Positions 25,646 to 34,948 are shown, counted from the first letter of the stretch. The stretch is DNA of 64,000 nucleotides from Bacillus thuringiensis (GCF_022095615.2 NZ_CP155559.1:1981501-2045500), one strand, 5' to 3'. Translations and numbers: made by a program. The notes: generated by a model from the sequence alone, not told the origin.

Positions 25646-26293
25646 ATGACAAAACAAGAAAAGATTCAAAAAACAATTACTTTTGTAAAACATATTTTAG
25701 AAAAAGATGCGAGTGGGCATGATTGGTATCATATTGAGCGCGTACATAAACTGGCGATTTCTTTATCCGAGCAAGAAGGGGGAAATCGTTTTATAATTGA
25801 AATGGCAGCATTACTTCACGATGTGGCAGATGAGAAGTTAAATGAAAGTGAAGAAGCTGGAATGAAAAAAGTTTCTGATTGGTTAGAAGAGTTACATGTG
25901 GAAGAAGAGGAAAGTAAACATGTTCTTCATATTATTGCCAATATGTCTTATAAAGGTGGTCATGGCGGCAAAGTGGGGTCACTTGAAGGGAAGATTGTTC
26001 AAGATGCGGATCGCTTAGACGCTCTTGGAGCAATTGGAATAGCTCGTACATTTGCGTATGGTGGAGCGAAAGGGAGATTAATGTATGATCCAACTATTCC
26101 GCCGCGTGAAGTGATGACGAAAGATGAATATAGAAAAAATAACGATCCATCTTTAAATCATTTTTATGAAAAACTTTTAAAACTAAAAGACTTAATGAAC
26201 ACGAACGCAGCGAAACAAGAGGCTGAAGTTCGTCATCGTTATATGGAACAGTTTATTGAACAATTTATGAAAGAGTGGAATGCACAAATATGA
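25646..26293 (+). CDS. ypgQ: HD-domain phosphohydrolase, YpgQ type
   Basis: 215 residues. Metal-binding residues of the HD fold are seen in DWYHIERVHKLA, ALLHDVADEK and QDADRLDALGAIG. YpgQ-like enzymes are Mn-dependent (d)NTP pyrophosphohydrolases. The ribosome site is weak (GGGTGAAG). Its stop overlaps the ABC-F gene by four bases, so the two are coupled. ypgR (cvfC) lies a few genes downstream, close by as in B. subtilis. Confidence 0.88.
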   Translation: MTKQEKIQKTITFVKHILEKDASGHDWYHIERVHKLAISLSEQEGGNRFIIEMAALLHDVADEKLNESEEAGMKKVSDWLEELHVEEEESKHVLHIIANMSYKGGHGGKVGSLEGKIVQDADRLDALGAIGIARTFAYGGAKGRLMYDPTIPPREVMTKDEYRKNNDPSLNHFYEKLLKLKDLMNTNAAKQEAEVRHRYMEQFIEQFMKEWNAQI

Positions 26294-28185
26294 AAATGTT
26301 AACTGTGGAAAACTTATCGAAATCATACGGAGAAAAACCGTTATTTGATGGATTATCATGTAGTATTACAGAAGGACAACGTGTTGGAATTATTGGTGTA
26401 AACGGTACTGGTAAATCGACATTATTAAAAATTATTGCAGGGTTAGAAACTCCTGATACAGGAGATATGACGCATTCACGTGGTTATACAATTAGTTATT
26501 TATCACAGCAACCAGAGTTTGATGAAAAACTAACAGTATTAGAGCAAGTGTTCCATGGTGATACACCTTTAATTCGTCTTCTTCGTGATTATGAACAATC
26601 GTTATTAAATATCGAAAAAGATCCAAGTAATGAAAAAGTACAGGAACAATTATTTGCAGTGCAGCAACGTATGGATGCAATGAGTGCATGGGAAGCAAAT
26701 GCAAGTGCGAAATCTCTTTTAACGAAATTAGGAATTACAGATTTCACTGCAATTGTTGGGAATTTATCTGGTGGACAGAAAAAACGTATCGCAATGGCAC
26801 AATGTTTTATTGAAACACCTGATTTATTAATTTTAGATGAGCCTACGAACCATCTTGACCATGAGACAGTTGAATGGTTAGAAGAATATTTAGCAAGATA
26901 TACAGGTGCGGTATTACTTGTAACCCATGATCGTTATTTCTTAGATCGTGTGACGAACCGTATTTTTGAATTAGATAATGGTAAACTATATAGCTACGAA
27001 GGAAACTATAGCACATTTTTAGAAGCGAAAGCACTTCGTGAAGAGCAAGAAATTGCGCAAGAATCAAAACGTCAAAACTTATATCGCCGCGAACTAGCAT
27101 GGATTCGCCGTGGTGCAAAAGCTCGTTCTACGAAACAAAAGGCACGTATTCAACGATTTGATGAGTTAAAAGGTCAAGAAGGCCCGGCTGCAAAACAGTC
27201 AGTTGATATTGCGCTTAGCGGGAGTCGCCTTGGCAAAAAAGTACTTGAGTTAAAAGATGTAACGAAAAAATTCGGTGATAAAACGGTATTACACAACTTT
27301 AATCATATTGTGAAACCAGGAGATCGTATCGGAATCATTGGAGCGAATGGAAGCGGAAAATCTTCTCTATTAAATATGCTTGCAGGTAAGTTAGCTCCTG
27401 ATAGTGGTGAAGTTGAAGTAGGACAAACTGTAAAAGTTGCTTATTATACGCAAGAAAATGAAGAAATGAATTTAAATCAGCGTATGATTGAATACATTAA
27501 AGAGATTGCAGAAGTTATTCATACGACAGATGGAAAAGTAATTGGTGCATCTCAAATGCTAGAACGTTTCTTATTCCCGACGCATTCACATGGTACACCG
27601 CTTGGTAAACTATCTGGTGGTGAAAGAAGACGTTTATATTTATTACGTATTTTAATGGGAGAACCAAACGTACTATTACTTGATGAACCTACGAATGATC
27701 TAGATACACAAACATTAACAGTACTGGAAGATTATTTAGAAGATTTCCCAGGTGTCGTTTTAACTGTATCGCATGACCGTTACTTCTTAGATAAAGTAGT
27801 AGATGAATTGTTCATCTTTAGTGGCAGAGGCGAAGTGCGTGAATTCCTAGGTAGTTATACGGACTATTTAGAAATGGAAAAGATGAAAGAACTTATTGAG
27901 AAGGCCGAAGTTCAAAAAGAGAAAAAAGTGGTAGAAGAAGCTCCGAAACAACAACGTAAACGTAAACTTTCATACAATGAGCAGCGTGAATGGGAAACGA
28001 TTGAAGATACAATTGCCGAGCTTGAAGAGAAAATTGAGTCAATTGGAGAAGAACTTGCGAAAGTTGGATCTGACTTCACAAAGGCACAAGAATTATCTGA
28101 AGCACAGCAGAAAACAGAAGAAGAGCTAGAAAAAACGATGGAAAGATGGAGTGAACTATCAGACATCGTTGAAGGATTAAAATAA
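26290..28185 (+). CDS. yfmR: ABC-F family ATPase, YfmR/Uup type
   Basis: 631 residues with two ABC domains and no membrane segment. Walker A GVNGTGKST (36-44) and GANGSGKSS; signatures LSGGQKKR and LSGGERRR; Walker B LLILDEPTNHLD and LLLDEPTNDLD. The charged linker between domains (RRGAKARSTKQKARIQR) reaches toward the ribosomal peptidyl site. A C-terminal coiled coil (from about 545) marks the Uup/YfmR group. YfmR helps ribosomes stalled on difficult peptides and overlaps with EF-P. The start forms an ATGA overlap with ypgQ. Confidence 0.93.
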   Translation: MKMLTVENLSKSYGEKPLFDGLSCSITEGQRVGIIGVNGTGKSTLLKIIAGLETPDTGDMTHSRGYTISYLSQQPEFDEKLTVLEQVFHGDTPLIRLLRDYEQSLLNIEKDPSNEKVQEQLFAVQQRMDAMSAWEANASAKSLLTKLGITDFTAIVGNLSGGQKKRIAMAQCFIETPDLLILDEPTNHLDHETVEWLEEYLARYTGAVLLVTHDRYFLDRVTNRIFELDNGKLYSYEGNYSTFLEAKALREEQEIAQESKRQNLYRRELAWIRRGAKARSTKQKARIQRFDELKGQEGPAAKQSVDIALSGSRLGKKVLELKDVTKKFGDKTVLHNFNHIVKPGDRIGIIGANGSGKSSLLNMLAGKLAPDSGEVEVGQTVKVAYYTQENEEMNLNQRMIEYIKEIAEVIHTTDGKVIGASQMLERFLFPTHSHGTPLGKLSGGERRRLYLLRILMGEPNVLLLDEPTNDLDTQTLTVLEDYLEDFPGVVLTVSHDRYFLDKVVDELFIFSGRGEVREFLGSYTDYLEMEKMKELIEKAEVQKEKKVVEEAPKQQRKRKLSYNEQREWETIEDTIAELEEKIESIGEELAKVGSDFTKAQELSEAQQKTEEELEKTMERWSELSDIVEGLK

Positions 28186-28260
28186 AAACAAGCTGCATAT
28201 ATTGAAAAGTAAAGAGAAAAACTTTACACTATTGGTAGAACCTATTTTAGGAGGGAAAAA

Positions 28261-28992
28261 ATGAGAACATCTAATCCAATGTTGAAAAAAGAGGCATTCC
28301 GTAAAGAGGGAGCAAGCGCTTCTGCGATGACAATTGGCGGAACAGTAGGCAAAACGTTTATTATGCTTATCTTGCTACTTGCAACGTCTGTCTATTCATA
28401 CATACAGATGATTGAGGGCACGATGAAAATGCCGGTGCTAATTGGTGCATTAGTAATTGCAGCAATCATCGCATTTGCGTCTATGTTCTTCCCACGTATT
28501 TCACCTTTTGGTGCACCAATCTATGCAGCAGTAGAAGGGGTTGTATTAGGAAGTATTTCAGCGGTTTATACAATGAAATTTGGCGATTCTATCGTTTTAA
28601 ATGCTGTATTACTAACAATCTCAATTCTATTTGCAATGTTAGTGTTATATGCAACACGTGTAGTAAAAGTAACGGATAAATTCCGTACAGGCGTGATGGC
28701 AGCAACACTTGGAATTATGGTTATGTATTTAGTCGTATTTCTTCTAAACATGTTTGGTGTAACTGTGCCGTACATTCACCAAGGTGGTACAATTGGTATT
28801 ATTATTAGTGCAGTTGTTATCGTAGTTGCTGCATTAAACTTATTACTAGATTTCGATTTAATCGAAAATGGTGTACGTAGTCAAGCTCCGAAATATATGG
28901 AGTGGTACACTGCGATGGGACTAATGCTTACATTAGTTTGGTTATACTTAGAAATTCTTCGTTTCGTTTCTTACTTTACGAAAAATGACTAA
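28261..28992 (+). CDS. Bax inhibitor-1 / YccA family membrane protein
   Basis: 243 residues with seven hydrophobic helices between about 30 and 238 after a polar N-terminus (MRTSNPMLKKEAFRKEG). Conserved family elements include ISPFGAPIYAAVEGVVLG and LLLDFDLIENG, whose Asp residues correspond to the pH-sensing pair of the bacterial calcium-leak channel BsYetJ. This places it among proton-gated Ca2+ leak proteins, though it belongs to the YccA/DUF4407-like bacterial branch. Ribosome site AGGAGGGA; strong terminator follows. Confidence 0.88.
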   Translation: MRTSNPMLKKEAFRKEGASASAMTIGGTVGKTFIMLILLLATSVYSYIQMIEGTMKMPVLIGALVIAAIIAFASMFFPRISPFGAPIYAAVEGVVLGSISAVYTMKFGDSIVLNAVLLTISILFAMLVLYATRVVKVTDKFRTGVMAATLGIMVMYLVVFLLNMFGVTVPYIHQGGTIGIIISAVVIVVAALNLLLDFDLIENGVRSQAPKYMEWYTAMGLMLTLVWLYLEILRFVSYFTKND

Positions 28993-28993
28993 T

Positions 28994-29027
28994 AAAAAAT
29001 CCTGCATGAAAAATGCAGGATTTTTTT
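28994..29027. terminator. intrinsic terminator
   Basis: Perfect 14-bp stem aaaaaatcctgcat / atgcaggatttttt with T-run. Confidence 0.9.
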
Positions 29028-29096
29028 ATTTTCAAAGATATATTGAACGTATGGTATAATATGGATGTTATCAACGTGAATTGAAGGAGATGGAAT

Positions 29097-29351
29097 ATGA
29101 TGAAAGAGAAGAAGGGGATTATGAAAAAACTATTTTCTAAAAGTTTTTTCATAGAACTAGATGAAGATTTAGCGTATCCATCATCAGAAGTTATTACTTC
29201 AGCGATTGAAGGATATGCAACTGAATGCAATGAAAGACTAAAGTTTGAGAGTAAAGTTAAACCGATTACTTTCTACTTAGAAAATGTAATGTACCGTGCT
29301 GAAATAAAGATGGCTCGCGGAGGGTATTACATATCTTGTAGTGAAGTGTAA
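29097..29351 (+). CDS. small protein, DUF4318-like
   Basis: 84 residues from an ATG after AAGGAGATGG. A basic start (MMKEKKGIMKKLFSK) is followed by FFIELDEDLAYPSSEVITSAIEGYA, then FYLENVMYRAEIKMARGGYYISC. The pattern resembles the short DUF4318 proteins of the cereus group, function unknown. No membrane segment. Single gene with its own terminator. Confidence 0.7.
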   Translation: MMKEKKGIMKKLFSKSFFIELDEDLAYPSSEVITSAIEGYATECNERLKFESKVKPITFYLENVMYRAEIKMARGGYYISCSEV

Positions 29352-29359
29352 TAAATTTT

Positions 29360-29399
29360 GAAACCATACATGTTTGAAATATGTATGGTTTCTTTTTTT
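29360..29399 (+). terminator. intrinsic terminator
   Basis: Twelve-bp stem gaaaccatacat / atgtatggtttc followed by a run of seven T. Confidence 0.88.
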
Positions 29400-29413
29400 G
29401 TTTTGTAAGGTCT

Positions 29414-29448
29414 AAAATAATATTTTCTACTTACGGATATATCATTTT
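29414..29448 (+). promoter_or_regulatory. possible ComK box before ssbB
   Basis: AAAATAATATTTT (29414-29426) is an exact AAAA-N5-TTTT half. Nine bases later GATATATCATTTT (29436-29448) is a weaker second half. Two such AT-boxes form the ComK binding site ahead of competence genes. Confidence 0.4.
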
Positions 29449-29512
29449 GTGCTTTTTACCATTCATATTTTTCTCCTTACAATGAAGAAAAATATGTGAG
29501 GTGGTATAACTT

Positions 29513-29863
29513 ATGATGAATCGAGTTGTATTAATCGGTAGATTGACAAAGGAGCCAGAATTATACTACACAAAGCAAGGCGCCGCTTATGCAAGAATAT
29601 GTGTTGCGGTGAATAGAGGTTTTCGAAATAGTTTAGGTGAGCAACAAGTAGATTTTATTAATTGTGTCGTTTGGAGAAAATCGGCTGAGAATGTAACTGA
29701 ATATTGTAAGAAGGGATCACTCGTTGGGATTACAGGGCGTATTCAGACGAGTAATTACGATGATGAACAAGGCAAGAGAATATATAGAACTGAAGTTGTG
29801 ATTGAGAGTATTACCTTTTTGGAGAGAAGGCGGGAGGGGCATCACAATAAGATGGGACTTTAA
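29513..29863 (+). CDS. ssbB: single-stranded DNA-binding protein, SsbB type
   Basis: 116 residues, essentially one OB fold: [42 protein letters not shown] and [15 protein letters not shown] (given in part). It lacks the acidic DDDIPF tip of the essential SSB. This short form matches competence-induced SsbB of B. subtilis, which coats incoming DNA. A ComK-like box lies upstream. The GAGGTGG ribosome site precedes two adjacent ATGs; the first is taken. Confidence 0.88.
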   Translation: MMNRVVLIGRLTKEPELYYTKQGAAYARICVAVNRGFRNSLGEQQVDFINCVVWRKSAENVTEYCKKGSLVGITGRIQTSNYDDEQGKRIYRTEVVIESITFLERRREGHHNKMGL

Positions 29864-30005
29864 ATAATGGATTTGGGAGAATTAGGTGGAAAGGGAAAGT
29901 ATGATGATGGAAAGAAATCAGCAAAATAAAGCATCCGAGTAGGTTTAGAGAGGTGGAACATGTTACAATACACGTAAGAACACGCAATAAAGGAGAGTTT
30001 TTTAC

Positions 30006-31133
30006 GTGAAGATTAAAGCAATTGAACCGACGCCAAGTCCAAATACAATGAAAGTTATTTTGAATGAAGTATTACCATCAGGAGCGCGTAATAATTATAC
30101 AAATGAAAATAAAGAACAAGCACCAATGCAAGTGCAAGAAATTTTGAAAATTGAAGGCATTAAAGGTGTATATCATGTAGCCGACTTTTTAGCAGTGGAG
30201 CGAAATGCGAAGTATGACTGGAAAGTTTTATTACAACAAGTTCGTGCTGTTTTCGGTGAAGAGGTAGTAGAAGAAAGTGAAGAACAACAACTTGCTCATT
30301 TTGGGGAAGTGAAAGTGTTTGTTCAAATGTTCTTTACAATTCCAATGCAAGTAAAGTTAACAGATGGAACAACAGAAGAGCGTGTGGGCTTACCTGATCG
30401 TTTTAAAGAATCAATTATGAAAGTACAAATGTCTGCACCAAACGTTGTAAAAGAGCGTAAATGGGTGGAACAAAGTACACGTTACGGTAATTTAGAAGAA
30501 ATAGGGAAAGAAGTAGTAGAAGAGATTGTTGCTGCTTATTCAGAAGAACGTGTAAATGAGACGGTTAAAGAATTATTAAATCAGGCAGGGGCTGTTGAAG
30601 TAACGATTCAAAAGCGTGAGCCATATAAAGTAACAGAAGAGATGATGAAAGATGCTGACTGGAAAAAACGTTTTGCAGCATTAGAACAAATGGATCCTAC
30701 TGAAGAAGATATGCCAGTGTTAAAGATGGCGTTAGATGATGAAAAAGTTTCGATCCGCCGCTTAGCAACAGCGTATTTAGGTATGGTAAAAGGTGATGGA
30801 GTATTGCCGTTATTATATAAAGCGTTATTAGATCGTTCAGTAAGTGTTCGCCGTACAGCGGGCGATTGCTTATCAGACGTAGGTGATCCAGCAGCGATGT
30901 TCGTTATGATTAAATCTCTGAAAGATTCAAGTAAATTAGTACGCTGGCGTGCAGCGATGTTCTTATTTGAACTTGGAGATGAAAGTGCGATTCCTGCATT
31001 AAAAGCAGCGCAAGATGATCCAGAGTTTGAAGTAGCGATGCAAGCGCGTCTAGCATTAGAGCGTATTGAAGGCGGAGAAGAAGCAAAAGGCTCTGTATGG
31101 AAACAAATGACGGAGTCTCGTAAAGGGGAATAA
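30006..31133 (+). CDS. ypgR: conserved virulence factor C family protein (YpgR / CvfC)
   Basis: 375 residues from a GTG after AAGGAGAG. An N-terminal NifU-N-like domain (KIKAIEPTPSPNTMKVILN, to about 90) is followed by a middle domain and, from about 215, HEAT-type helical repeats (WKKRFAALEQM, LKMALDDEKVSIRRLA, LLDRSVSVRRTAGDCLSDVG, SSKLVRWRAAMFLFELGD). S. aureus CvfC affects virulence, but the biochemical role is unknown; Nfu-type domains suggest iron-sulfur protein handling. The DCC gene starts three bases after its stop. Confidence 0.9.
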   Translation: MKIKAIEPTPSPNTMKVILNEVLPSGARNNYTNENKEQAPMQVQEILKIEGIKGVYHVADFLAVERNAKYDWKVLLQQVRAVFGEEVVEESEEQQLAHFGEVKVFVQMFFTIPMQVKLTDGTTEERVGLPDRFKESIMKVQMSAPNVVKERKWVEQSTRYGNLEEIGKEVVEEIVAAYSEERVNETVKELLNQAGAVEVTIQKREPYKVTEEMMKDADWKKRFAALEQMDPTEEDMPVLKMALDDEKVSIRRLATAYLGMVKGDGVLPLLYKALLDRSVSVRRTAGDCLSDVGDPAAMFVMIKSLKDSSKLVRWRAAMFLFELGDESAIPALKAAQDDPEFEVAMQARLALERIEGGEEAKGSVWKQMTESRKGE

Positions 31134-31136
31134 TGT

Positions 31137-31520
31137 ATGATTATTTTCTATGATAGTTGGTGTCCGATGTGTACGGCGGTTGCAGAACGTACGAAAAAAC
31201 TAGATAAAAAGGGTAAGATGAAATTTGTTTCATTTCGAGATGAAGATGTAGTTGAGAAGTATGAACTTTCTCAAGAACTACAAAGTAAGATGGAACAAAG
31301 ATTGTATATTTTAAAAAATAATAAGTGGTATGATGGAATTCATAGCATACATGTATTAGCAAAGACCGTTCCATCTTACTGGTTTGCTGTGCCTTTTATA
31401 AAATTATCTATCGTACTCGGATTTGGCAGTAAAGTATACGATTATATCGCTAATAATAGAAAACTTGTCCCAGTTGGACATTGCCGTGAAGGGGTTTGTG
31501 AAATTCCTACAAAAAAATGA
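31137..31520 (+). CDS. DCC-family thiol-disulfide oxidoreductase
   Basis: 127 residues. The start IIFYDSWCPMCTAVAER carries the D-x-x-C-P-x-C family motif (Cys 9 and 12). The C-terminal part has two amphipathic helices (SYWFAVPFIKLSIVLG) and a CREGVC pair. DCC1-like proteins are predicted thioredoxin-fold oxidoreductases. Ribosome site AAAGGGGAA. It probably shares a transcript with ypgR. Confidence 0.87.
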   Translation: MIIFYDSWCPMCTAVAERTKKLDKKGKMKFVSFRDEDVVEKYELSQELQSKMEQRLYILKNNKWYDGIHSIHVLAKTVPSYWFAVPFIKLSIVLGFGSKVYDYIANNRKLVPVGHCREGVCEIPTKK

Positions 31521-31603
31521 AATCATCGTAATCTTTCTTTTGCACCTAGTAATAGAGCGTGATATGATGAATTTGGAATGAAAGTTGAAGGAGAGATTAC
31601 AAG

Positions 31604-32038
31604 ATGTCAAATGCTTATGAAGAATACATGCGCCAAATGGTAATCCCAATGCGTCAAGAATTAGTGCGTTCTGGGTTTGAAGAGTTAACTACAGAAGAAG
31701 CTGTAACAGAATTTATGGAAAACACAGCAGGTACAACTTTAGTAGTTGTAAACTCAGTTTGTGGTTGTGCAGCTGGTTTAGCACGTCCATCAGCAGGTCA
31801 AGCAGTTGTTCGTGCTGAAAAACAACCCGAGCATCTTGTAACTGTATTCGCAGGCCAGGATAAAGATGCTACTGCAAAAATGCGTGAATACTTCGGAGAA
31901 ATTCCTCCATCTTCACCATCTATGGCATTGTTAAAAGGAAAAGAAGTTGTTCACTTCATTCACCGTCATGAAATTGAAGGTGCAACTATGGACGAAATTA
32001 TTACGAACTTAGAACAAGCTTTCGAAAAGAATTGCTAA
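31604..32038 (+). CDS. brxA: bacilliredoxin BrxA (YphP)
   Basis: 144 residues, full length. The CGC motif (Cys 53 and 55) in VNSVCGCAAGLARP, with PSSPSMALLKGKEVVHFI, marks the YphP/YqiW family; the N-terminus MSNAYEEYMRQMVIPMRQEL matches YphP closely. It removes bacillithiol from S-bacillithiolated proteins after oxidative stress. Ribosome site AAGGAGAG. A terminator overlaps the region after the stop. Confidence 0.93.
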   Translation: MSNAYEEYMRQMVIPMRQELVRSGFEELTTEEAVTEFMENTAGTTLVVVNSVCGCAAGLARPSAGQAVVRAEKQPEHLVTVFAGQDKDATAKMREYFGEIPPSSPSMALLKGKEVVHFIHRHEIEGATMDEIITNLEQAFEKNC

Positions 32039-32073
32039 AGAAGGGGGAGAGTAAATCTCCCTCTTTTCTTTAT
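32036..32073 (+). terminator. intrinsic terminator after brxA
   Basis: Stem gggggaga / tctccctc with a four- or five-base loop and a following T-rich run. Confidence 0.65.
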
Positions 32074-32087
32074 ATAGAGGTGAAAAA

Positions 32088-32864
32088 ATGATCGTAACAA
32101 CAGCAGGAAGAACCAACAAAGAAATGACAGATTATGCAAGCAAGGTAGCAGCAGAATTAAATCGTTCTTTCGTTAAACGTAATGACATACCAGTACATAA
32201 ACTACATGAGCAGTATGAACAAGATGTACTTGTTGTAGGGAAAAACCGATTAGCTATTTATCCGAGAGGAACGGAAGAGTCGTTTTTCTTTCATCCAAAC
32301 TCAGCGATGTTTCGTGTGAAAAGGTTAATGCGCGGAGAACATGATCCGTTTGTACAAGCCACGCAATTAGAGAGCGGAATGACAGTGTTAGATTGTACGC
32401 TTGGCATGGCATCAGATAGTATTGTAGCTAGTTATATTGTTGGTGAAAGCGGAAAAGTAACGGGACTTGAAGGCAATGAGTATATGGCTTATATTATGGA
32501 AAATGGTTTGAAAACATGGTCTTCATCTGTTTCTGAAATTGATGAGGCAATGCAACAAATCGATGTGAAGCAAACGGAGCATTACTCATTTTTAAAACAA
32601 TGTGAAGATAATAGTTATGATGTCGTTTACCTTGATCCAATGTTCGAAGAAACTGTTATAGAATCAGATGGAATAAAAGGATTAAAACACTTCGCTTTGT
32701 ATCATGATATTACTGACGAAACAATTGCGGAAGCGAAGCGTGTGGCGAGAAAGCGTGTCGTTTTGAAAGATCATTTCCGTAGTTCTAGATTTGAAAAACA
32801 TAATTTTCAAGTATACAAAAGAAAAAGTGCTAAGTTTCACTTTGGTGTAATTGACCCTTGCTAA
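32088..32864 (+). CDS. class I SAM methyltransferase, YpiP / RsmJ-like
   Basis: 258 residues. MTVLDCTLGMASDSIVASYIV is motif I, GLEGNEY the acidic strand 2 and YDVVYLDPMFEE the DPPx-type catalytic motif; the pattern resembles RsmJ, which methylates a guanine in 16S rRNA, and B. subtilis YpiP. RNA as substrate is inferred. Ribosome site AGAGGTG. The promoter of the Arg T-box overlaps its last codons. Confidence 0.82.
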   Translation: MIVTTAGRTNKEMTDYASKVAAELNRSFVKRNDIPVHKLHEQYEQDVLVVGKNRLAIYPRGTEESFFFHPNSAMFRVKRLMRGEHDPFVQATQLESGMTVLDCTLGMASDSIVASYIVGESGKVTGLEGNEYMAYIMENGLKTWSSSVSEIDEAMQQIDVKQTEHYSFLKQCEDNSYDVVYLDPMFEETVIESDGIKGLKHFALYHDITDETIAEAKRVARKRVVLKDHFRSSRFEKHNFQVYKRKSAKFHFGVIDPC

Positions 32865-32885
32865 TTGTTTGAAAAGATGTATAAT
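32858..32885 (+). promoter_or_regulatory. sigma-A promoter of the argS T-box
   Basis: TTGCTA (32858-32863), spacer 16, TATAAT (32880-32885). Confidence 0.6.
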
Positions 32886-32899
32886 AAGCAATAATTAAT

Positions 32900-33136
32900 T
32901 AAATATACTGTCTGTGATGAAGAGAGTAGTCTTTTTTTGAAGGAAAGCGAGCTAGGGATGGTGTGAGCCTAGTGCGGAAGAAAAAGATGAAGCGCACTTC
33001 GGAGACGCTTCTTGAACGAATAGTAGAGTAAGCCGAGGCCCCCTGTCCTCGTTATAAACGGGAAAGTGGTTCTTAACGAACAACAAGGGTGGTACCACGG
33101 GTTAAAACTCGTCTCTTTTTTAGAGACGAGTTTTTT
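32900..33136 (+). ncRNA. T-box riboswitch, Arg specifier
   Basis: Leader of argS. Stem I contains GAGAG-type and loop motifs and a CGC (32993-32995) placed nine bases before GGAG, the same spacing as the specifiers of the other T-boxes here; CGC reads arginine. The T-box AAGGGTGGTACCACGGG (33085-33101) is followed by a terminator, ctcgtctct / agagacgag with a T-run (33107-33136). Uncharged tRNA-Arg should favour the antiterminator and turn argS on. Confidence 0.93.
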
Positions 33137-33164
33137 GTGTTTTAAAAAATAAGGAGGTTAAATC

Positions 33165-34853
33165 ATGGATTATAAAATGCAGTTTGCGGAAAGTTTATCT
33201 AATACTTTCACGAATGAATTAACGCAAAAACAAATTTTGGATTTAATTGAAACACCGAAACAAGATGAATTTGGAGATGCAGCGTTCCCATGCTTTTCAT
33301 TAGCGAAGCAATATAAAAAAGCACCGGCTATTATTGCAAAGGAAGTTGCTGAGAAATTAAATGATCCGTTTTTTACGAAAGTAGAAGCCGTTGGTCCTTA
33401 TGTAAATGTATTTTTTAATCGTGAAACTGTCAGTGATGCAGTATTGAAAACGGTTTTAGCGGAGAAAGAAGAGTACGGTCAAAACCATTTTGGATGTGAA
33501 AAAACAGTAGTAATTGATTATTCCTCTCCTAATATTGCAAAGCCTTTTTCGATGGGGCATTTACGTTCTACGATGATAGGTAATTCACTGAAACATATCG
33601 CTGAAAAATGCGGCTATGAAGTTGTAGGAATTAATTATATTGGGGATTGGGGAACGCAGTTTGGAAAGTTAATTACTGCTTATAAAAAATGGGGAAATGA
33701 AGCAGTAGTTAAAGAGGATCCAATCCGTGAATTATTTAAGTTATACGTTCAATTCCATGAAGAGGTAAAAGACGACGAAGAACTAGAAGAAGAAGGGCGT
33801 GCTTGGTTTAAGAAATTAGAAGAAGGTGATGAAGAAGCTGTTGAGCTTTGGAATTGGTTCCGTCACGAATCCTTAAAAGAATTTTCTCGTATTTATGAAC
33901 TTCTCGGTGTTGAATTTACTAATTTTCAAGGAGAAGCTTTTTATAACAATTTAATGGAAGATTTTATTGGGATTTTAGAGGAGCATGATTTGCTTGAAGA
34001 GTCAGAAGGCGCGTTAGTCGTTAATTTAGAAGAAGAGGGAATGCCGCCTTGCTTAATAAGAAAATCAGATGGTGCGACGATTTACGCAACACGTGACTTA
34101 ACGGCAGCTGTATACCGTCAAAACACATATGCGTTCGATAAAGCGTTATATGTAGTTGGCCCAGAACAAAGTTTACATTTTAATCAATTTTTCACTGTAT
34201 TAAAAAAGCTTGGTTACAATTGGGTTGAGGGTATGGAACATGTACCGTTTGGGTTCATTTTAAAAGACGGTAAGAAAATGTCGACACGTAAAGGAAGAGT
34301 TATTTTACTCGAAGAAGTACTTGAGGAAGCAATCGAACTTGCAAAACAAAATATTGAAGAGAAAAATCCAAACTTAAAACAAAAAGAAGAAGTAGCAAAG
34401 CAAGTTGGTGTTGGAGCAATTATCTTCCACGATTTAAAAAATGAGCGTATGCATAATATTGAATTTTCATTAGAAAACATGCTGAAATTTGAAGGTGAAA
34501 CAGGGCCGTATGTACAGTACACACATGCACGCGCTTGCTCTATTTTAAGAAAAGAAAGTGTAGAATTTGAAACGTGTACGTTTGCCTTAAAAGATGATCA
34601 TAGCTGGAGCGTTGTAAAATTACTGAATAAATTCCCACAAGTAATTGAAGTAGCCTTCAACAAAAATGAGCCATCGGTTATTTCAAAATATGTATTAGAT
34701 GTAGCACAATCGTTTAATAAATATTATGGAAATGTGCGTATATTAGAAGAGAGTGAAGAGAAAGACAGTAGACTTACATTAGTGTATGCTGTGACAGTTG
34801 TGTTAAAAGAGGGATTACGTTTACTTGGGGTGGATGCTCCTGAGGAGATGTAA
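33165..34853 (+). CDS. argS: arginyl-tRNA synthetase (T-box controlled copy)
   Basis: 562 residues, normal length. The HIGH-like motif lies in IAKPFSMGHLRSTMIGN, the GDWGTQFGKL block is typical of ArgRS, and GKKMSTRKGRVI replaces KMSKS. A C-terminal anticodon-binding domain (ARACSILRKE and on) is present. It joins arginine to tRNA-Arg. Ribosome site AAGGAGG. The cereus group is known to carry a second argS; the T-box suggests this copy is the inducible one. Confidence 0.95.
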   Translation: MDYKMQFAESLSNTFTNELTQKQILDLIETPKQDEFGDAAFPCFSLAKQYKKAPAIIAKEVAEKLNDPFFTKVEAVGPYVNVFFNRETVSDAVLKTVLAEKEEYGQNHFGCEKTVVIDYSSPNIAKPFSMGHLRSTMIGNSLKHIAEKCGYEVVGINYIGDWGTQFGKLITAYKKWGNEAVVKEDPIRELFKLYVQFHEEVKDDEELEEEGRAWFKKLEEGDEEAVELWNWFRHESLKEFSRIYELLGVEFTNFQGEAFYNNLMEDFIGILEEHDLLEESEGALVVNLEEEGMPPCLIRKSDGATIYATRDLTAAVYRQNTYAFDKALYVVGPEQSLHFNQFFTVLKKLGYNWVEGMEHVPFGFILKDGKKMSTRKGRVILLEEVLEEAIELAKQNIEEKNPNLKQKEEVAKQVGVGAIIFHDLKNERMHNIEFSLENMLKFEGETGPYVQYTHARACSILRKESVEFETCTFALKDDHSWSVVKLLNKFPQVIEVAFNKNEPSVISKYVLDVAQSFNKYYGNVRILEESEEKDSRLTLVYAVTVVLKEGLRLLGVDAPEEM

Positions 34854-34858
34854 AGCAG

Positions 34859-34900
34859 ATAGGTATACGTATCATAGTAGATATGTATGCCTATTTATTT
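34859..34900 (+). terminator. intrinsic terminator after argS
   Basis: Fifteen-position stem with two G-T pairs (ataggtatacgtatc / gatatgtatgcctat), then TTATTTT. Confidence 0.65.
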
Positions 34901-34921
34901 TGATAGAAAATGTGAAAGCAG

Positions 34922-34948
34922 AAGTTTAAATGTATTACATTTAAACTT
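34922..34948. repeat. 27-bp palindrome
   Basis: aagtttaaatgta (34922-34934), a single central T, then its exact complement (34936-34948). AT-only loopless symmetry suggests an operator or a cruciform rather than a terminator. It lies 80 bases before the frameshifted methyltransferase. Confidence 0.55.

Noticed and set aside
25092..25649. Long plus-strand frames opposite the Pro/Gln repeat gene
   Set aside because: Shadows of the repeats: the products are runs of Leu, Val and Ile typical of antisense of Gln/Asn codons, with no ribosome sites.
29864..30005. Possible extension or small gene after ssbB
   Set aside because: Only a 20-codon frame without ribosome site; SsbB already has normal length.
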